Shown here: piece by piece, positions 1-7,735 of the stretch
Position numbering within the stretch: the first letter of the stretch is position 1
Layout of the letters: each line of letters opens with the position of its first letter
NCBI RefSeq assembly: GCF_024022995.1
Contig: NZ_CP099582.1
Span: 62,001 to 126,000, forward strand
Direction: 5' to 3'
Origin: Thermococcus aggregans
GTDB taxonomy: Archaea; Methanobacteriota_B; Thermococci; Thermococcales; Thermococcaceae
Length of the DNA: 64,000 bases
Notes under the pieces: generated by a model
The model's input: only the letters and a program-made list of their open reading frames with translations
Database searches by the model: none
Told to the model about the DNA's origin: nothing
Made by a program: the position numbers and the translations under genes

Positions 1-335
1 TAGCTTTAGTATTCCCAATGGAGCAGTATGAAAGCTTTCTGCTGCTCATAGGAGGAGCCTTCGTGTCCTTAGCAGCAATAATGATAACCGACTACTTCCT
101 TGTAAGAAAAACCTACGTCCCAGAGGAGCTGCTTGATGAAAACGGCCCATTTGCCGGATATAATCTAAAAGCAATAGCGATCTGGGGAATAGGCTTTGCA
201 TTCTATATGGGCCTAGCCATAGAGGGGCTTTTTGGAATCCATATTCCAATGTTAAGCGAGCTTGGCTTTAAACTTGGCTCTAGTATTCCAACGTTCATAC
301 TTGTAAGCCTTCTCTACTACCTTTTCGGGAGGTAA
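1..335 (+). CDS. cytX: C-terminal end of an NCS1-family permease, probable CytX hydroxymethylpyrimidine transporter (partial)
   Basis: The frame is open from the window edge (first whole codon at 3) to the TAA at 333-335, so only the last ~110 residues are present. It has three hydrophobic segments. The motif ITDYFLVRK followed by a short loop is typical of the last third of NCS1 nucleobase permeases. The next genes (tenA, thiM, thiE, thiD) are all thiamine salvage, which points to the CytX branch that imports hydroxymethylpyrimidine across the cytoplasmic membrane. The stop is 5 bases before the tenA start, so the genes are cotranscribed. Family assignment is good; substrate is inferred from context. 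Confidence 0.75.
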   Translation, partial: ALVFPMEQYESFLLLIGGAFVSLAAIMITDYFLVRKTYVPEELLDENGPFAGYNLKAIAIWGIGFAFYMGLAIEGLFGIHIPMLSELGFKLGSSIPTFILVSLLYYLFGR

Positions 336-340
336 AGAAA

Positions 341-994
341 ATGAAGGTTAGCGATGCTCTAAGACAAAGGGCAGATTACATCTGGCAGAAAATACTAAAT
401 CATCCTTTTGTAGTCGAATTATACCAAGGCACGCTGCCAATTGAAAAGTTCAAATTTTATGTGCTTCAAGACTACAACTATCTTGTGGGACTAACGAGAA
501 CTTTAACAATAATTGCCTCTAAAAGCGACTTTGATCTCATGAGAAAAGTCCTAAAGCTGGCTCAGGAGGAAGCCAGCACTGAACTTGCCAACTATGAAAG
601 GCTCTTAGAAGAATTAGGACTCACAATCGAAGATGCAGTTAGAGAGGAACCCAGCCCAACCAATTATGCATACATGAACTTCATGAATCTCATGGCATTT
701 TTAGGAACTCCTTACGAAGGCCTAGCTGCCATCATGCCTTGCTTCTGGAGTTATATGGAGATAGCCAGGTATCATGAAAGGTTATTGGAAACCAACGAAA
801 ATTCTCTCTACGTAAACTGGGCTAAGGTGTATCTCTCCAAGGAATATGTCGAACTTGTGGAGGATCTGAAAGGGTTGCTGGATAAAGCCAGTGAAATCGA
901 ATTTCATAAGCTAGAGAGCGTTTTCGAAAGAGCAAGTAAATATGAATACATGTTTTGGGACATGGCCTATAAGATGGAGAGGTGGCCCGTATGA
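341..994 (+). CDS. tenA: TenA-family aminopyrimidine aminohydrolase / thiaminase II
   Basis: A 217-residue all-helical TenA protein of usual family length. It releases hydroxymethylpyrimidine from degraded thiamine, feeding ThiD downstream. The key family residues are visible at the positions known from Bacillus TenA: Asp44 (in LQDYNYL), the catalytic Cys134 (in IMPCFWSYME) and a late Glu near 202 (in KYEYMFWDMAY). This makes it the cysteine-containing TenA_C type. A strong site, GGGAGGT at 328-334, precedes the ATG. Its stop overlaps the thiM start as ATGA at 991-994, so the two are probably translationally coupled. Confidence 0.93.
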   Translation: MKVSDALRQRADYIWQKILNHPFVVELYQGTLPIEKFKFYVLQDYNYLVGLTRTLTIIASKSDFDLMRKVLKLAQEEASTELANYERLLEELGLTIEDAVREEPSPTNYAYMNFMNLMAFLGTPYEGLAAIMPCFWSYMEIARYHERLLETNENSLYVNWAKVYLSKEYVELVEDLKGLLDKASEIEFHKLESVFERASKYEYMFWDMAYKMERWPV

Positions 995-1797
995 AGGTGG
1001 AATGGATTGGTAGAGCTTTAGAAAAGCTTAGAGAAAAGAAGCCCTTAGTGCACAATATAACCAACTACGTTGTCATGAACACCACGGCAAACGCTCTTCT
1101 GGCTATAGGAGCTTCCCCTGTTATAGCTCACGCAATAGAGGAGCTTGAGGATATGATAGCTCTGGCAGATGCCCTTGTAATAAACATCGGGACCCTCGAT
1201 GAGCATAAGATATATTCCATGCTCAAGGCAGTTGAAATTGCTAAGAACCTCAAAAAGCCCGTAATTTTAGATCCAGTTGGTGCTGGAGCAACAAAGCTAA
1301 GAACAAAGACCTCCCTAATGCTACTGGAAGTTGGAGATATAAGCGTAGTTAGGGGCAACTTTGGGGAGATGGCAGCCCTTCTTGGCGAGCAGGGGAAAAC
1401 CAGAGGGGTAGATTCTCTGACGTATGATAAGGAAGCCGCAAAAGACCTTGCAAAAGCAGTAGCTAAAGAGTTTGGAGTTATAGCGGCAGTTACCGGAGCT
1501 ATTGATTACGTAAGTGATGGGAGGAGAACTTATGCCATAGAAAATGGAACCCCAATGCTTGGGAGGGTAACGGGGACGGGATGCATGACCACCGCAATAA
1601 TAGGGGCGTTTTTAGCAGTTGAAGAACCCCTAAAGGCTTCTGTAGCCGGGTTAACAACTTTTGAGATTGCCGCAGAAAAGGCCTTTGAAGAGTCCCCTTA
1701 TCCGGGAAGCTTTCATGTGAAACTCTACGACTGGCTTTACAGAATTGATGGAGAGGTCATAAAAGAGAGAGCCAAGGTGAGGGAAGTTGAACCTTAG
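991..1797 (+). CDS. thiM: Hydroxyethylthiazole kinase
   Basis: A 268-residue ribokinase-fold kinase that phosphorylates 4-methyl-5-(2-hydroxyethyl)thiazole, the salvage route to the thiazole half of thiamine. The motifs PLVHNITNYVVMN (residues 18-30), LDPVGAG (93-99) and VTGTGCMTT (193-201, with Cys198 in the catalytic loop) are all intact. I chose the ATG at 991, preceded by GAGGTGG, over an in-frame GTG at 982, because it has the proper spacing and forms an ATGA overlap with tenA. Its 3' end overlaps thiE by 11 bases. Confidence 0.94.
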   Translation: MKVEWIGRALEKLREKKPLVHNITNYVVMNTTANALLAIGASPVIAHAIEELEDMIALADALVINIGTLDEHKIYSMLKAVEIAKNLKKPVILDPVGAGATKLRTKTSLMLLEVGDISVVRGNFGEMAALLGEQGKTRGVDSLTYDKEAAKDLAKAVAKEFGVIAAVTGAIDYVSDGRRTYAIENGTPMLGRVTGTGCMTTAIIGAFLAVEEPLKASVAGLTTFEIAAEKAFEESPYPGSFHVKLYDWLYRIDGEVIKERAKVREVEP

Positions 1798-2410
1798 GAA
1801 AAAGCTGAAGCTGTATGTTATCACTGATAGAAGGCTAAAACCAGAAGTAGAAAGTGTCAGGGAAGCCTTAGAAGGCGGTGCAACTTCAATTCAGCTGAGA
1901 ATAAAAAATGCCCCAACAAGAGAAATGATAGAAATTGGCAAGGAAATTAGGAAGCTGACAAGAGAATACGATGCCCTATACTTTGTAGATGACCGGTTAG
2001 ATGTAGTTCTGGCAACAGATGCAGATGGAGTTCAATTAGGCCCAGAAGATATGCCTATTTCCCTTGCTAAAGAGATAGCACCGAATCTTATAATCGGAGC
2101 ATCTGTTTACAGTTTAGAAGAAGCCCTAAAAGCAGAGGAGGAAGGAGCAGACTATCTGGGAGCAGGTTCCGTTTTTCCAACATCAACAAAAAAGGACGCA
2201 AAAGTTATTGGTCTAGAGGGTCTTAGGAAAATAGTGGAGTTGGTAAAAATTCCCGTTGTGGCGATAGGTGGCATAACTCACGAAAACATCAGGGAAGTTC
2301 TCAAAACCGGTGTAGATGGGATTGCAGTTATTTCTGCAATAATGGGGGCAGAAGATGTGAAAAGAGCCACGGAAGAAATGAGAAAAATTATAGAGGAGGT
2401 TCTCGGATAG
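1787..2410 (+). CDS. thiE: Thiamine-phosphate synthase ThiE
   Basis: A 207-residue TIM-barrel enzyme joining HMP-diphosphate and thiazole phosphate to thiamine monophosphate. Visible family motifs: LYVITDRR at the start, QLRIKNAPTREM for the diphosphate region, FVDDRLDVVLATDADGVQLG, GAGSVFPTSTKKDA and VVAIGGI. The start is the TTG at 1787, preceded by GGTGA at 1776-1780 and inside the end of thiM; no better in-frame start exists upstream. The operon also encodes a ThiN domain, which can do the same reaction, so this window has two apparent thiamine-phosphate synthases. Confidence 0.92.
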   Translation: MNLRKKLKLYVITDRRLKPEVESVREALEGGATSIQLRIKNAPTREMIEIGKEIRKLTREYDALYFVDDRLDVVLATDADGVQLGPEDMPISLAKEIAPNLIIGASVYSLEEALKAEEEGADYLGAGSVFPTSTKKDAKVIGLEGLRKIVELVKIPVVAIGGITHENIREVLKTGVDGIAVISAIMGAEDVKRATEEMRKIIEEVLG

Positions 2411-2421
2411 GGGGTGATAGA

Positions 2422-3762
2422 ATGATTAGAAAAGCTTTGACAATTGCTGGAAGTGATAGTGGAGGCGGAGCCGGGATAGAGGCAGACCTAAAGACTTTCT
2501 CCGCCTTCGGTGTTCACGGCTTAGTCGCAATAACTTCTGTAACAGCCCAAAACACCCAAGAGGTTAGGGCTATCTACGATGTTACACCGGAAGTAGTTGC
2601 AAAGCAAATAGAGGCCGTTGTGGAAGATATTGGAGTGGATGCTGCAAAGACAGGCATGCTGAGCAATGCCGAGATTATCAAAGCCGTTGCAAAGACCGTA
2701 AAAAAATATGACTTTCCCCTTGTGGTTGACCCTGTCATGATAGCCAAAAGCGGGGCGCCGTTGCTTAGGGAAGATGCTATGGACGCTTTGATTGAGAAGA
2801 TAATCCCCCTCGCAAAGGTGGTAACTCCCAACAGGCCAGAGGCTGAGAAGCTGAGCGGGATAAAGATTGAGAGCCTTGAGGATGCAAAGAAAGCCGCAAA
2901 GATCATCGTGGAAGAGCTGGGAGCTGAAGGGGCAATAGTAAAAGGAGGCCACTTGGGATTAAGTGAAGCTGTGGATGTGCTTTATTTTAACGGAGAATTC
3001 AAAGAATATAGGGCACCATTTGTCCAAGGCTGCACCCATGGCACAGGATGCTCTTTCTCTGCGGCAATAACGGCAAATTTGGCAAAGGGGAAGAAGCTCG
3101 AAGAGGCCGTTAGAATAGCAAAGAAGTTCATAACGATGGGAATCTACTACGGAGCGAAAATAGGGCACGGCCACTGCCCTGTTAACCAGAACGCCTGGAT
3201 AGAGATTCCAGCCGAAAAGTGGAGAGTTTACGAATCCCTAAGCAAGGCCGTTAAAGAACTCCTAACCCTTGAAAACCTTCCCAAATACGTCCCTGAGGTT
3301 GGTATGAACTTCGTTTACGCGTTGCCCAAGCTTTATGCAAAAGACAAGGATGACGTTGCTGGGGTCAAAGGACGGATAGTGAAGTTTGGAAACACCGTAA
3401 AGCCCGTAGGAGGAATAGAATTCGGAGCTTCAGATCACCTGGCAAGAGCGATTTTAACGTTCATGGAGTTCTTTCCCGAAGTCAGGAGTGCATTAAACTT
3501 GAAATACAGTGAGGAGCTCATCAAGAAAGCCTCCAGCTTGGGACTTAAAGTGTCCTTCTACGATAGAAGGGAAGAACCAGAAGAAATAAAAGCCAAAGAA
3601 GGCGGCACCATTCCATGGGGAATAAAAACCGCGATTGAAAGACTAAACGACAGGCCTGACGTGATTTATCACCTCGGGGACCGGGGCAAAGAGCCAATGA
3701 TCTTAATATTCGGCGAAAGCCCGGAAGTTACGTTGAAAAAATTAAAAATGCTCATTGGATGA
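2422..3762 (+). CDS. thiD: Bifunctional HMP/HMP-P kinase fused to ThiN (ThiDN)
   Basis: A 446-residue fusion. Residues 1 to about 265 are a ThiD kinase (AGSDSGGGAGIEADLKTFS at the start, DPVMIAKSG, TPNRPEAE, GTGCSFSAAI) that makes HMP diphosphate. The remaining ~175 residues are a ThiN domain, described in archaea as an alternative thiamine-phosphate synthase. The conserved ThiN segment has an Arg in KGRIVKFGN and a His in FGASDHLARA, the kind of residues reported essential in archaeal ThiN. GGGGGTGAT lies just before the ATG. It is the last gene of the salvage operon and converges on the M20 gene 19 bases further on. Confidence 0.93.
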   Translation: MIRKALTIAGSDSGGGAGIEADLKTFSAFGVHGLVAITSVTAQNTQEVRAIYDVTPEVVAKQIEAVVEDIGVDAAKTGMLSNAEIIKAVAKTVKKYDFPLVVDPVMIAKSGAPLLREDAMDALIEKIIPLAKVVTPNRPEAEKLSGIKIESLEDAKKAAKIIVEELGAEGAIVKGGHLGLSEAVDVLYFNGEFKEYRAPFVQGCTHGTGCSFSAAITANLAKGKKLEEAVRIAKKFITMGIYYGAKIGHGHCPVNQNAWIEIPAEKWRVYESLSKAVKELLTLENLPKYVPEVGMNFVYALPKLYAKDKDDVAGVKGRIVKFGNTVKPVGGIEFGASDHLARAILTFMEFFPEVRSALNLKYSEELIKKASSLGLKVSFYDRREEPEEIKAKEGGTIPWGIKTAIERLNDRPDVIYHLGDRGKEPMILIFGESPEVTLKKLKMLIG

Positions 3763-3781
3763 TTTTGTGGATTTTTGCTTT

Positions 3782-5182
3782 TTATTCCTTAAAAGTCTTT
3801 AAGTATTCCTCAATTTCGAATTCTTCTCGTTTAGTGCTAACTTCTAGCTTGTATTCAACTTTTGAGGGCAAGAATGGTTTATACTCCCAGCCCAAGCTTT
3901 GTTTTCTTGCTTTAAACTCTTCCCATGCTTTCTCTAAAATCGCTGGGGTCAGGAAAATATCTATTAACGACAAAGCCATTACCTTAGCTGCTGTAATCAT
4001 ACCTTCGTATCCTATTGAACTCCCAGAATACTTTGTAAACTCCAAACTGTGAGTAGGCGTTCCCATTGGGGCACACGCTGTCGTTAGTTGGCCAGAAGTT
4101 GGAACTATCCAGCTAACATCCCCTACATCCGTCGATGCGGTCATTCCCCTCCATTCCCCTCCTAGTTCCCACCCTTCAAATTTCCCAATACCTGTATGGA
4201 GCTTTTCTGTTTTTAAGGCATCTTTTGGGAACTTTGGAGGGCCTACTAGCTGTAGGTTTTCATAAACTACCGAGGACAACACTTTATTGGGCAATATCGG
4301 ATAACAAGCCCCCTTGCTGAATATCTCGACTTTTGTCCCAGTACCGATTGTAGCAGCTATTGCACATTCATCGACCTTTCTCGAAAGCTCTACAAAGTGC
4401 TTCATATCATACGATCTAACACCGAGTACAACTTCGGCAAAATCTGGCACTATATTTGGAGCATCACCTCCTTTGGTAATTATGTAGTGAATCCTATCCT
4501 TTTCCCATATGTGCTCCCGTAGAAATTCTATCGAATTTAGGAATAAAATTGCAGCGTCTAATGCGCTTTTTCCTTCCCAGGGAGTGCCCCCTGCGTGAGC
4601 GGATTTGCCATAGAATCTGTAAACTTTTAGCTCCGCTGCAGTTGAACTATCATAGCGAATCGCATTCTCCCAGTAAGGATGCCACTGAATAACCCCATCA
4701 AGTCCATTGAAGACTCCCTTAGCGGCCATTATTATTTTTCCCAAAACGACTTCCTCAGCAGGACACCCAAAGACTTTTACCGTTCCAGTTATATTGTGCT
4801 TTTCTAATACTTCTCTAACAGCTATCCCTGCAGCAACACTTGCAGTTCCAAGTAAGTTATGCCCACATCCATGACCAGGGTTACCTGATCCGTCTGGAGC
4901 TAAACCTGGTAAGGCATCGTATTCGGCTAAGAGACCCAGTACTGGTTTCCCTGATCCCCATGTGGCTACAAAGGCTGTAGGTAGGTCTGCTACACCTCTT
5001 TTAACTTCAAAATCGAACTCCTCCAGTGTATCTGCAAGTATTTTTGATGATTTGAATTCTTCAAACGCTAGCTCGGGGTGCTCCCATATATACTGAGCTA
5101 TTTCTACGAACTTTTCTTTGTTGCTGTCTATAAACGCTATGGCTTCCTGCTTCAGTATCTCTTTTAGTCTCGTTTCTTCCAT
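3782..5182 (-). CDS. M20-family amidohydrolase (AbgB/p-aminobenzoyl-glutamate hydrolase-like)
   Basis: A 466-residue M20 metallohydrolase with the usual catalytic domain (1 to ~190 and ~320 to the end) and an inserted dimerisation domain. Metal-site motifs are present: LLAEYDALPG, GHGCGHNLLG, CPAEEVVLGK and the later ASTDVGDVSW. The segment KSAHAGGTPWEGKSALDA is typical of the AbgB-like branch that cleaves N-acyl or amidated amino acids. It follows AroM by 28 bases, with GAGGTGG before its ATG, so it is the third listed gene of a DUF1177-AroM-M20 operon. The exact substrate is unknown. Confidence 0.88.
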   Translation of the reverse strand: MEETRLKEILKQEAIAFIDSNKEKFVEIAQYIWEHPELAFEEFKSSKILADTLEEFDFEVKRGVADLPTAFVATWGSGKPVLGLLAEYDALPGLAPDGSGNPGHGCGHNLLGTASVAAGIAVREVLEKHNITGTVKVFGCPAEEVVLGKIIMAAKGVFNGLDGVIQWHPYWENAIRYDSSTAAELKVYRFYGKSAHAGGTPWEGKSALDAAILFLNSIEFLREHIWEKDRIHYIITKGGDAPNIVPDFAEVVLGVRSYDMKHFVELSRKVDECAIAATIGTGTKVEIFSKGACYPILPNKVLSSVVYENLQLVGPPKFPKDALKTEKLHTGIGKFEGWELGGEWRGMTASTDVGDVSWIVPTSGQLTTACAPMGTPTHSLEFTKYSGSSIGYEGMITAAKVMALSLIDIFLTPAILEKAWEEFKARKQSLGWEYKPFLPSKVEYKLEVSTKREEFEIEEYLKTFKE

Positions 5183-5210
5183 AGAGCACCACCTCTAAAC
5201 AAATATGCCA

Positions 5211-5867
5211 TTACCCCTCCAAAAGCTCCCCAATAACCCTAGCCATTAATGTTCTGGGTAAAACGACAGGCTTCTTCGTGATTTCTTTCACAATTTTCTT
5301 AGAAGATAACGTGTACCCAATGCAGTCCATTACAATAAGATCACATTCTTTCAACTCTTGAGCAGCTTTTATGAAGTCCTCTTTCTTTCCAATGTAAGGA
5401 GAAACACTCTGAACTTTGAGATTTTCAGCAATTCCCTCCCACTTTCTTCGTGTCATTTCTACTTGATCAGGGTCCGGAACTATGACTCCAAGATTTGAAA
5501 CTCCTAGAGCGCTTACTGTTTTTAAAAGAAGTAAAGAAGGTTCAACAAGCAGTTTTCTCGATGTTAACTCCGGGAACTCCCCCGTGCAAAGAAATCCAAT
5601 GACGTCAACTTCCTCCTCTAGTTTCTTTATGCATTCCTGAAGTCTTTTGACGATTTTTTCTCTGCTGAGTCTAACCTGCGTACCATCCCTAAGCCTGCTC
5701 ACTAGAACATAATCACCCTCTTTTGGGGCCAATTCCTTGATTTCCTCAAGCGTTAAGCCATCCAAAGCCCCGCACTCGATGATCTCAGCATCTCCAAGAT
5801 ATGGCTTTATTTCTGGAACAACGTCAACTCTAGGCGATTGCCCTATCGTTATAAAGCCGACTTTCAT
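5211..5867 (-). CDS. AroM family protein
   Basis: A 218-residue protein of the AroM family (start MKVGFITIGQSPRVDVVPEI is diagnostic). AroM belongs to the Asp/Glu/hydantoin racemase-like fold. Two cysteines sit where that superfamily keeps its catalytic pair: GFLCTGEFPEL and VMDCIGYTLS. Biochemical function is not established; E. coli aroM was named for its position by an aromatic biosynthesis gene. I chose the ATG at 5867, preceded by GGGAGGAAG, over a TTG at 5882 that lies inside the upstream gene. The start follows the DUF1177 stop by one base, so the two are coupled. Confidence 0.86.
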   Translation of the reverse strand: MKVGFITIGQSPRVDVVPEIKPYLGDAEIIECGALDGLTLEEIKELAPKEGDYVLVSRLRDGTQVRLSREKIVKRLQECIKKLEEEVDVIGFLCTGEFPELTSRKLLVEPSLLLLKTVSALGVSNLGVIVPDPDQVEMTRRKWEGIAENLKVQSVSPYIGKKEDFIKAAQELKECDLIVMDCIGYTLSSKKIVKEITKKPVVLPRTLMARVIGELLEG

Positions 5868-5868
5868 T

Positions 5869-6801
5869 TTACTTCCTCCCAAGAGTCTGGAGGTGTTTCA
5901 TCGAGCCATAGAGCTCAACCAAGCGTTTGAATTCCTCCTCATCGTAGAACTTCACCTTACCCCTACCAAAGCCTTTAGCGACCTCAATACAGAACCTTGC
6001 TGCTTGCTCGATGTCCACTACGTGGCTAGCCCCAGTTGCACATCCTGGAACTGGAACCTCGGCAGTTATAGCAACTCCAACTACAGGAGCGTCTGTAGCG
6101 GTGGCTGGCTGTAAAATGCTGTTTATGTGATAAACTCCATTTCCATAGGGAGTTATGTCCTGCATTGTAATTGGCACTACCGCAGGCATTTTTCCAGTCA
6201 CATACTGCATTATGTCCAGCAGATCGTCGCTTACCCTTAATATCCAGCCTTCCTTTACGGTTGGGGTTATAGCAAAGCCCCTAACATTTATTATTCTGTT
6301 TCCTTTCGTGGTATCCACAGAAAGAATGGCATCCATTCTTGGATCGACTTCATATTTGTTCATTGTGGCCATGTCTACTGGGGAACCCATAAATGGAACA
6401 GGATCATGAGGCTGAGTGGGAGCATTTGGACAGATGTGTGTAGCAATTATCACGTCACCGTCTAAGATATCTCCGTTCCTCCTCATGTCAGCGAGCTTTA
6501 GGGCAACTGCTATTGCAGTTATTGCACCATCAGCATCTGAAACCAAGCCAATCATCTCGGGTCTTGCTCCAATTCCTCCCAATCTCCCAATTACTCCAAG
6601 TGTCGGGGCGTTTCCGCCGGAGAGTTTTCCGTTCTTTCCTGGCACGACGATCTTGATAAAGTCAGTGGAGCCTTTTTCTCCCTCTATTCTGTGAACTTCA
6701 ATGTTCTCTAAACCCCTTTCCCTGAGTATTTCCGCGACTTTTTCTCCGGTAACATATGCACTGTCCAACAACTCATATGCCTCTATTACTTGCTTCATCA
6801 T
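5869..6801 (-). CDS. DUF1177 domain-containing protein
   Basis: A 310-residue protein that I recognise as DUF1177 (motifs LGVIGRLGGIGARPEMIGLVSD, DGDVIIATHICPNAPTQPHD, GVAITAEVPVPGCATGASH). Family function is unknown. It has many conserved Asp, His and Cys residues, as expected of an enzyme. It lies directly before AroM and the M20 amidohydrolase. The linkage of these families suggests one pathway acting on an amide- or hydantoin-like compound; that is inference. Two Met codons open the frame (MMKQ); either could be used. A short frame of 38 codons ends 13 bases upstream and its end carries the GGGGGT ribosome binding site. Confidence 0.82.
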   Translation of the reverse strand: MMKQVIEAYELLDSAYVTGEKVAEILRERGLENIEVHRIEGEKGSTDFIKIVVPGKNGKLSGGNAPTLGVIGRLGGIGARPEMIGLVSDADGAITAIAVALKLADMRRNGDILDGDVIIATHICPNAPTQPHDPVPFMGSPVDMATMNKYEVDPRMDAILSVDTTKGNRIINVRGFAITPTVKEGWILRVSDDLLDIMQYVTGKMPAVVPITMQDITPYGNGVYHINSILQPATATDAPVVGVAITAEVPVPGCATGASHVVDIEQAARFCIEVAKGFGRGKVKFYDEEEFKRLVELYGSMKHLQTLGRK

Positions 6802-6814
6802 TTTCGCTTACCCC

Positions 6815-6931
6815 CTAAACAATCTTTTTTCCAATTATTTCTTCGACTTGCTTCAAAACTTCGGCATCCTTAACGCCGGCACCCAAAATAACGTGTTCCT
6901 TAGGTATTACAAGTTTATCTCTTAGTAACAT
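6815..6931 (-). CDS. Possible 38-aa small protein or leader peptide before DUF1177
   Basis: A 39-codon frame from ATG (6931-6929) to TAG (6817-6815), reading MLLRDKLVIPKEHVILGAGV and then a Lys/Glu-rich end. Composition looks protein-like. A TATA-like ATTTAAAACT lies at 6960-6951, placing the predicted transcript start about at the ATG. The frame would thus be leaderless, and no ribosome binding site is visible. The TAG is followed by GGGGGTAAG, which serves the DUF1177 start. It could be a real small protein, a leader peptide, or a remnant of a longer gene. I recognise no family. Confidence 0.45.
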   Translation of the reverse strand: MLLRDKLVIPKEHVILGAGVKDAEVLKQVEEIIGKKIV

Positions 6932-6950
6932 AACTACTAACTTGACATAA

Positions 6951-6960
6951 AGTTTTAAAT
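6951..6960 (-). promoter_or_regulatory. Probable TATA box for the DUF1177-AroM-M20 operon
   Basis: On the minus strand the sequence reads ATTTAAAACT, an archaeal TATA-like element about 25 bases before the ATG of the 38-codon frame. The rest of 6932-7161 is A/T-rich divergent promoter DNA. For the plus-strand CBS gene the best candidate is AAAATTTTAAG near 7119-7129. No clear operator repeat was seen. Confidence 0.4.
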
Positions 6961-7161
6961 CTCTTCCGTTGACGTAGTAAAGATAACTTGGCATTTCTTT
7001 CTGAAGACCATCTAAAACAAAAGCTAGAACAAAACTTAATCAGAAATTGTACTGTATATCTCGACCCTTATCGACAGAAGGTCAACCAAAGCTATTTCTT
7101 CTAATTTTATCTAAAGAGAAAATTTTAAGTAGAAAACAAACAAAAATTATAGGGGGTAAAC

Positions 7162-7716
7162 GTGAACAACCCTTCCCCAAGCAAACCCAGAAGCGCGAAA
7201 AGTAAAAAGATATCCATAATCATAGGTAAAAAACGCCATATAATGCTTCAACGAAAAGAGGAGCTGAGCCACAACATCAGGTACATCTCCAAGGTGCCTG
7301 TTAAATTAGTCATGGACAGAGAATTTTTAACTGTTCGCCCCGAAGATCCCCTAACAGTTCTAATCGGCAAATTCACAAGCGAAGAAACTTCTGCAGTAGT
7401 CGTTGATAAAGATGGGAAACTCCTTGGATTCATAACGATGAAAGACCTCCTACACTTTTTTGCAACGCCGAGAAGGTATTCAGTTGTCGGTTTAGGTTTG
7501 CTGAAAAAATACACTTTAACCCGTGCTTCTAGGGTAGAGGACATAATGGTAACAAAGCCGATAACCATCCACGTGGATGACAACATTGGGCAAGCTATTA
7601 AGCTTATGACGGAGACCGGAAAACACCACCTGCCCGTTATTGACGATGAAAAAAAGGTTCACGGCTTGCTGGAAGTTAAGGACATAATTCGGCTTATCAG
7701 AATTGTTGCGCTTTAA
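7162..7716 (+). CDS. Protein with paired CBS domains, probable antiporter partner
   Basis: A 184-residue protein. The first ~40 residues are Lys/Arg/Ser-rich, then come two CBS repeats (about 45-110 and 120-182) with motifs VRPEDPLTVLIGKF, SAVVVDKDGKLLGFITMKDL and HHLPVIDDEKKVHGLLEVKDI. CBS pairs bind adenosine nucleotides and commonly regulate transporters. The start is GTG at 7162 behind a strong AGGGGGT; the alternative ATG at 7243 has no site. The next gene, a cation antiporter, starts 19 bases past its stop, so it is cotranscribed. Regulation of the antiporters is inferred from operon position only. Confidence 0.8.
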   Translation: MNNPSPSKPRSAKSKKISIIIGKKRHIMLQRKEELSHNIRYISKVPVKLVMDREFLTVRPEDPLTVLIGKFTSEETSAVVVDKDGKLLGFITMKDLLHFFATPRRYSVVGLGLLKKYTLTRASRVEDIMVTKPITIHVDDNIGQAIKLMTETGKHHLPVIDDEKKVHGLLEVKDIIRLIRIVAL

Positions 7717-7735
7717 TCAGCGGGAGATGAAAAAC

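Noticed and set aside
2521-2952. 143-codon minus-strand open frame inside thiD
   Set aside because: Antisense to a clear ThiD kinase domain; composition is that of a shadow frame.
1-3762. A thiamine riboswitch for the thi operon
   Set aside because: The operon start lies outside the window and nothing resembling a THI element is seen within it.
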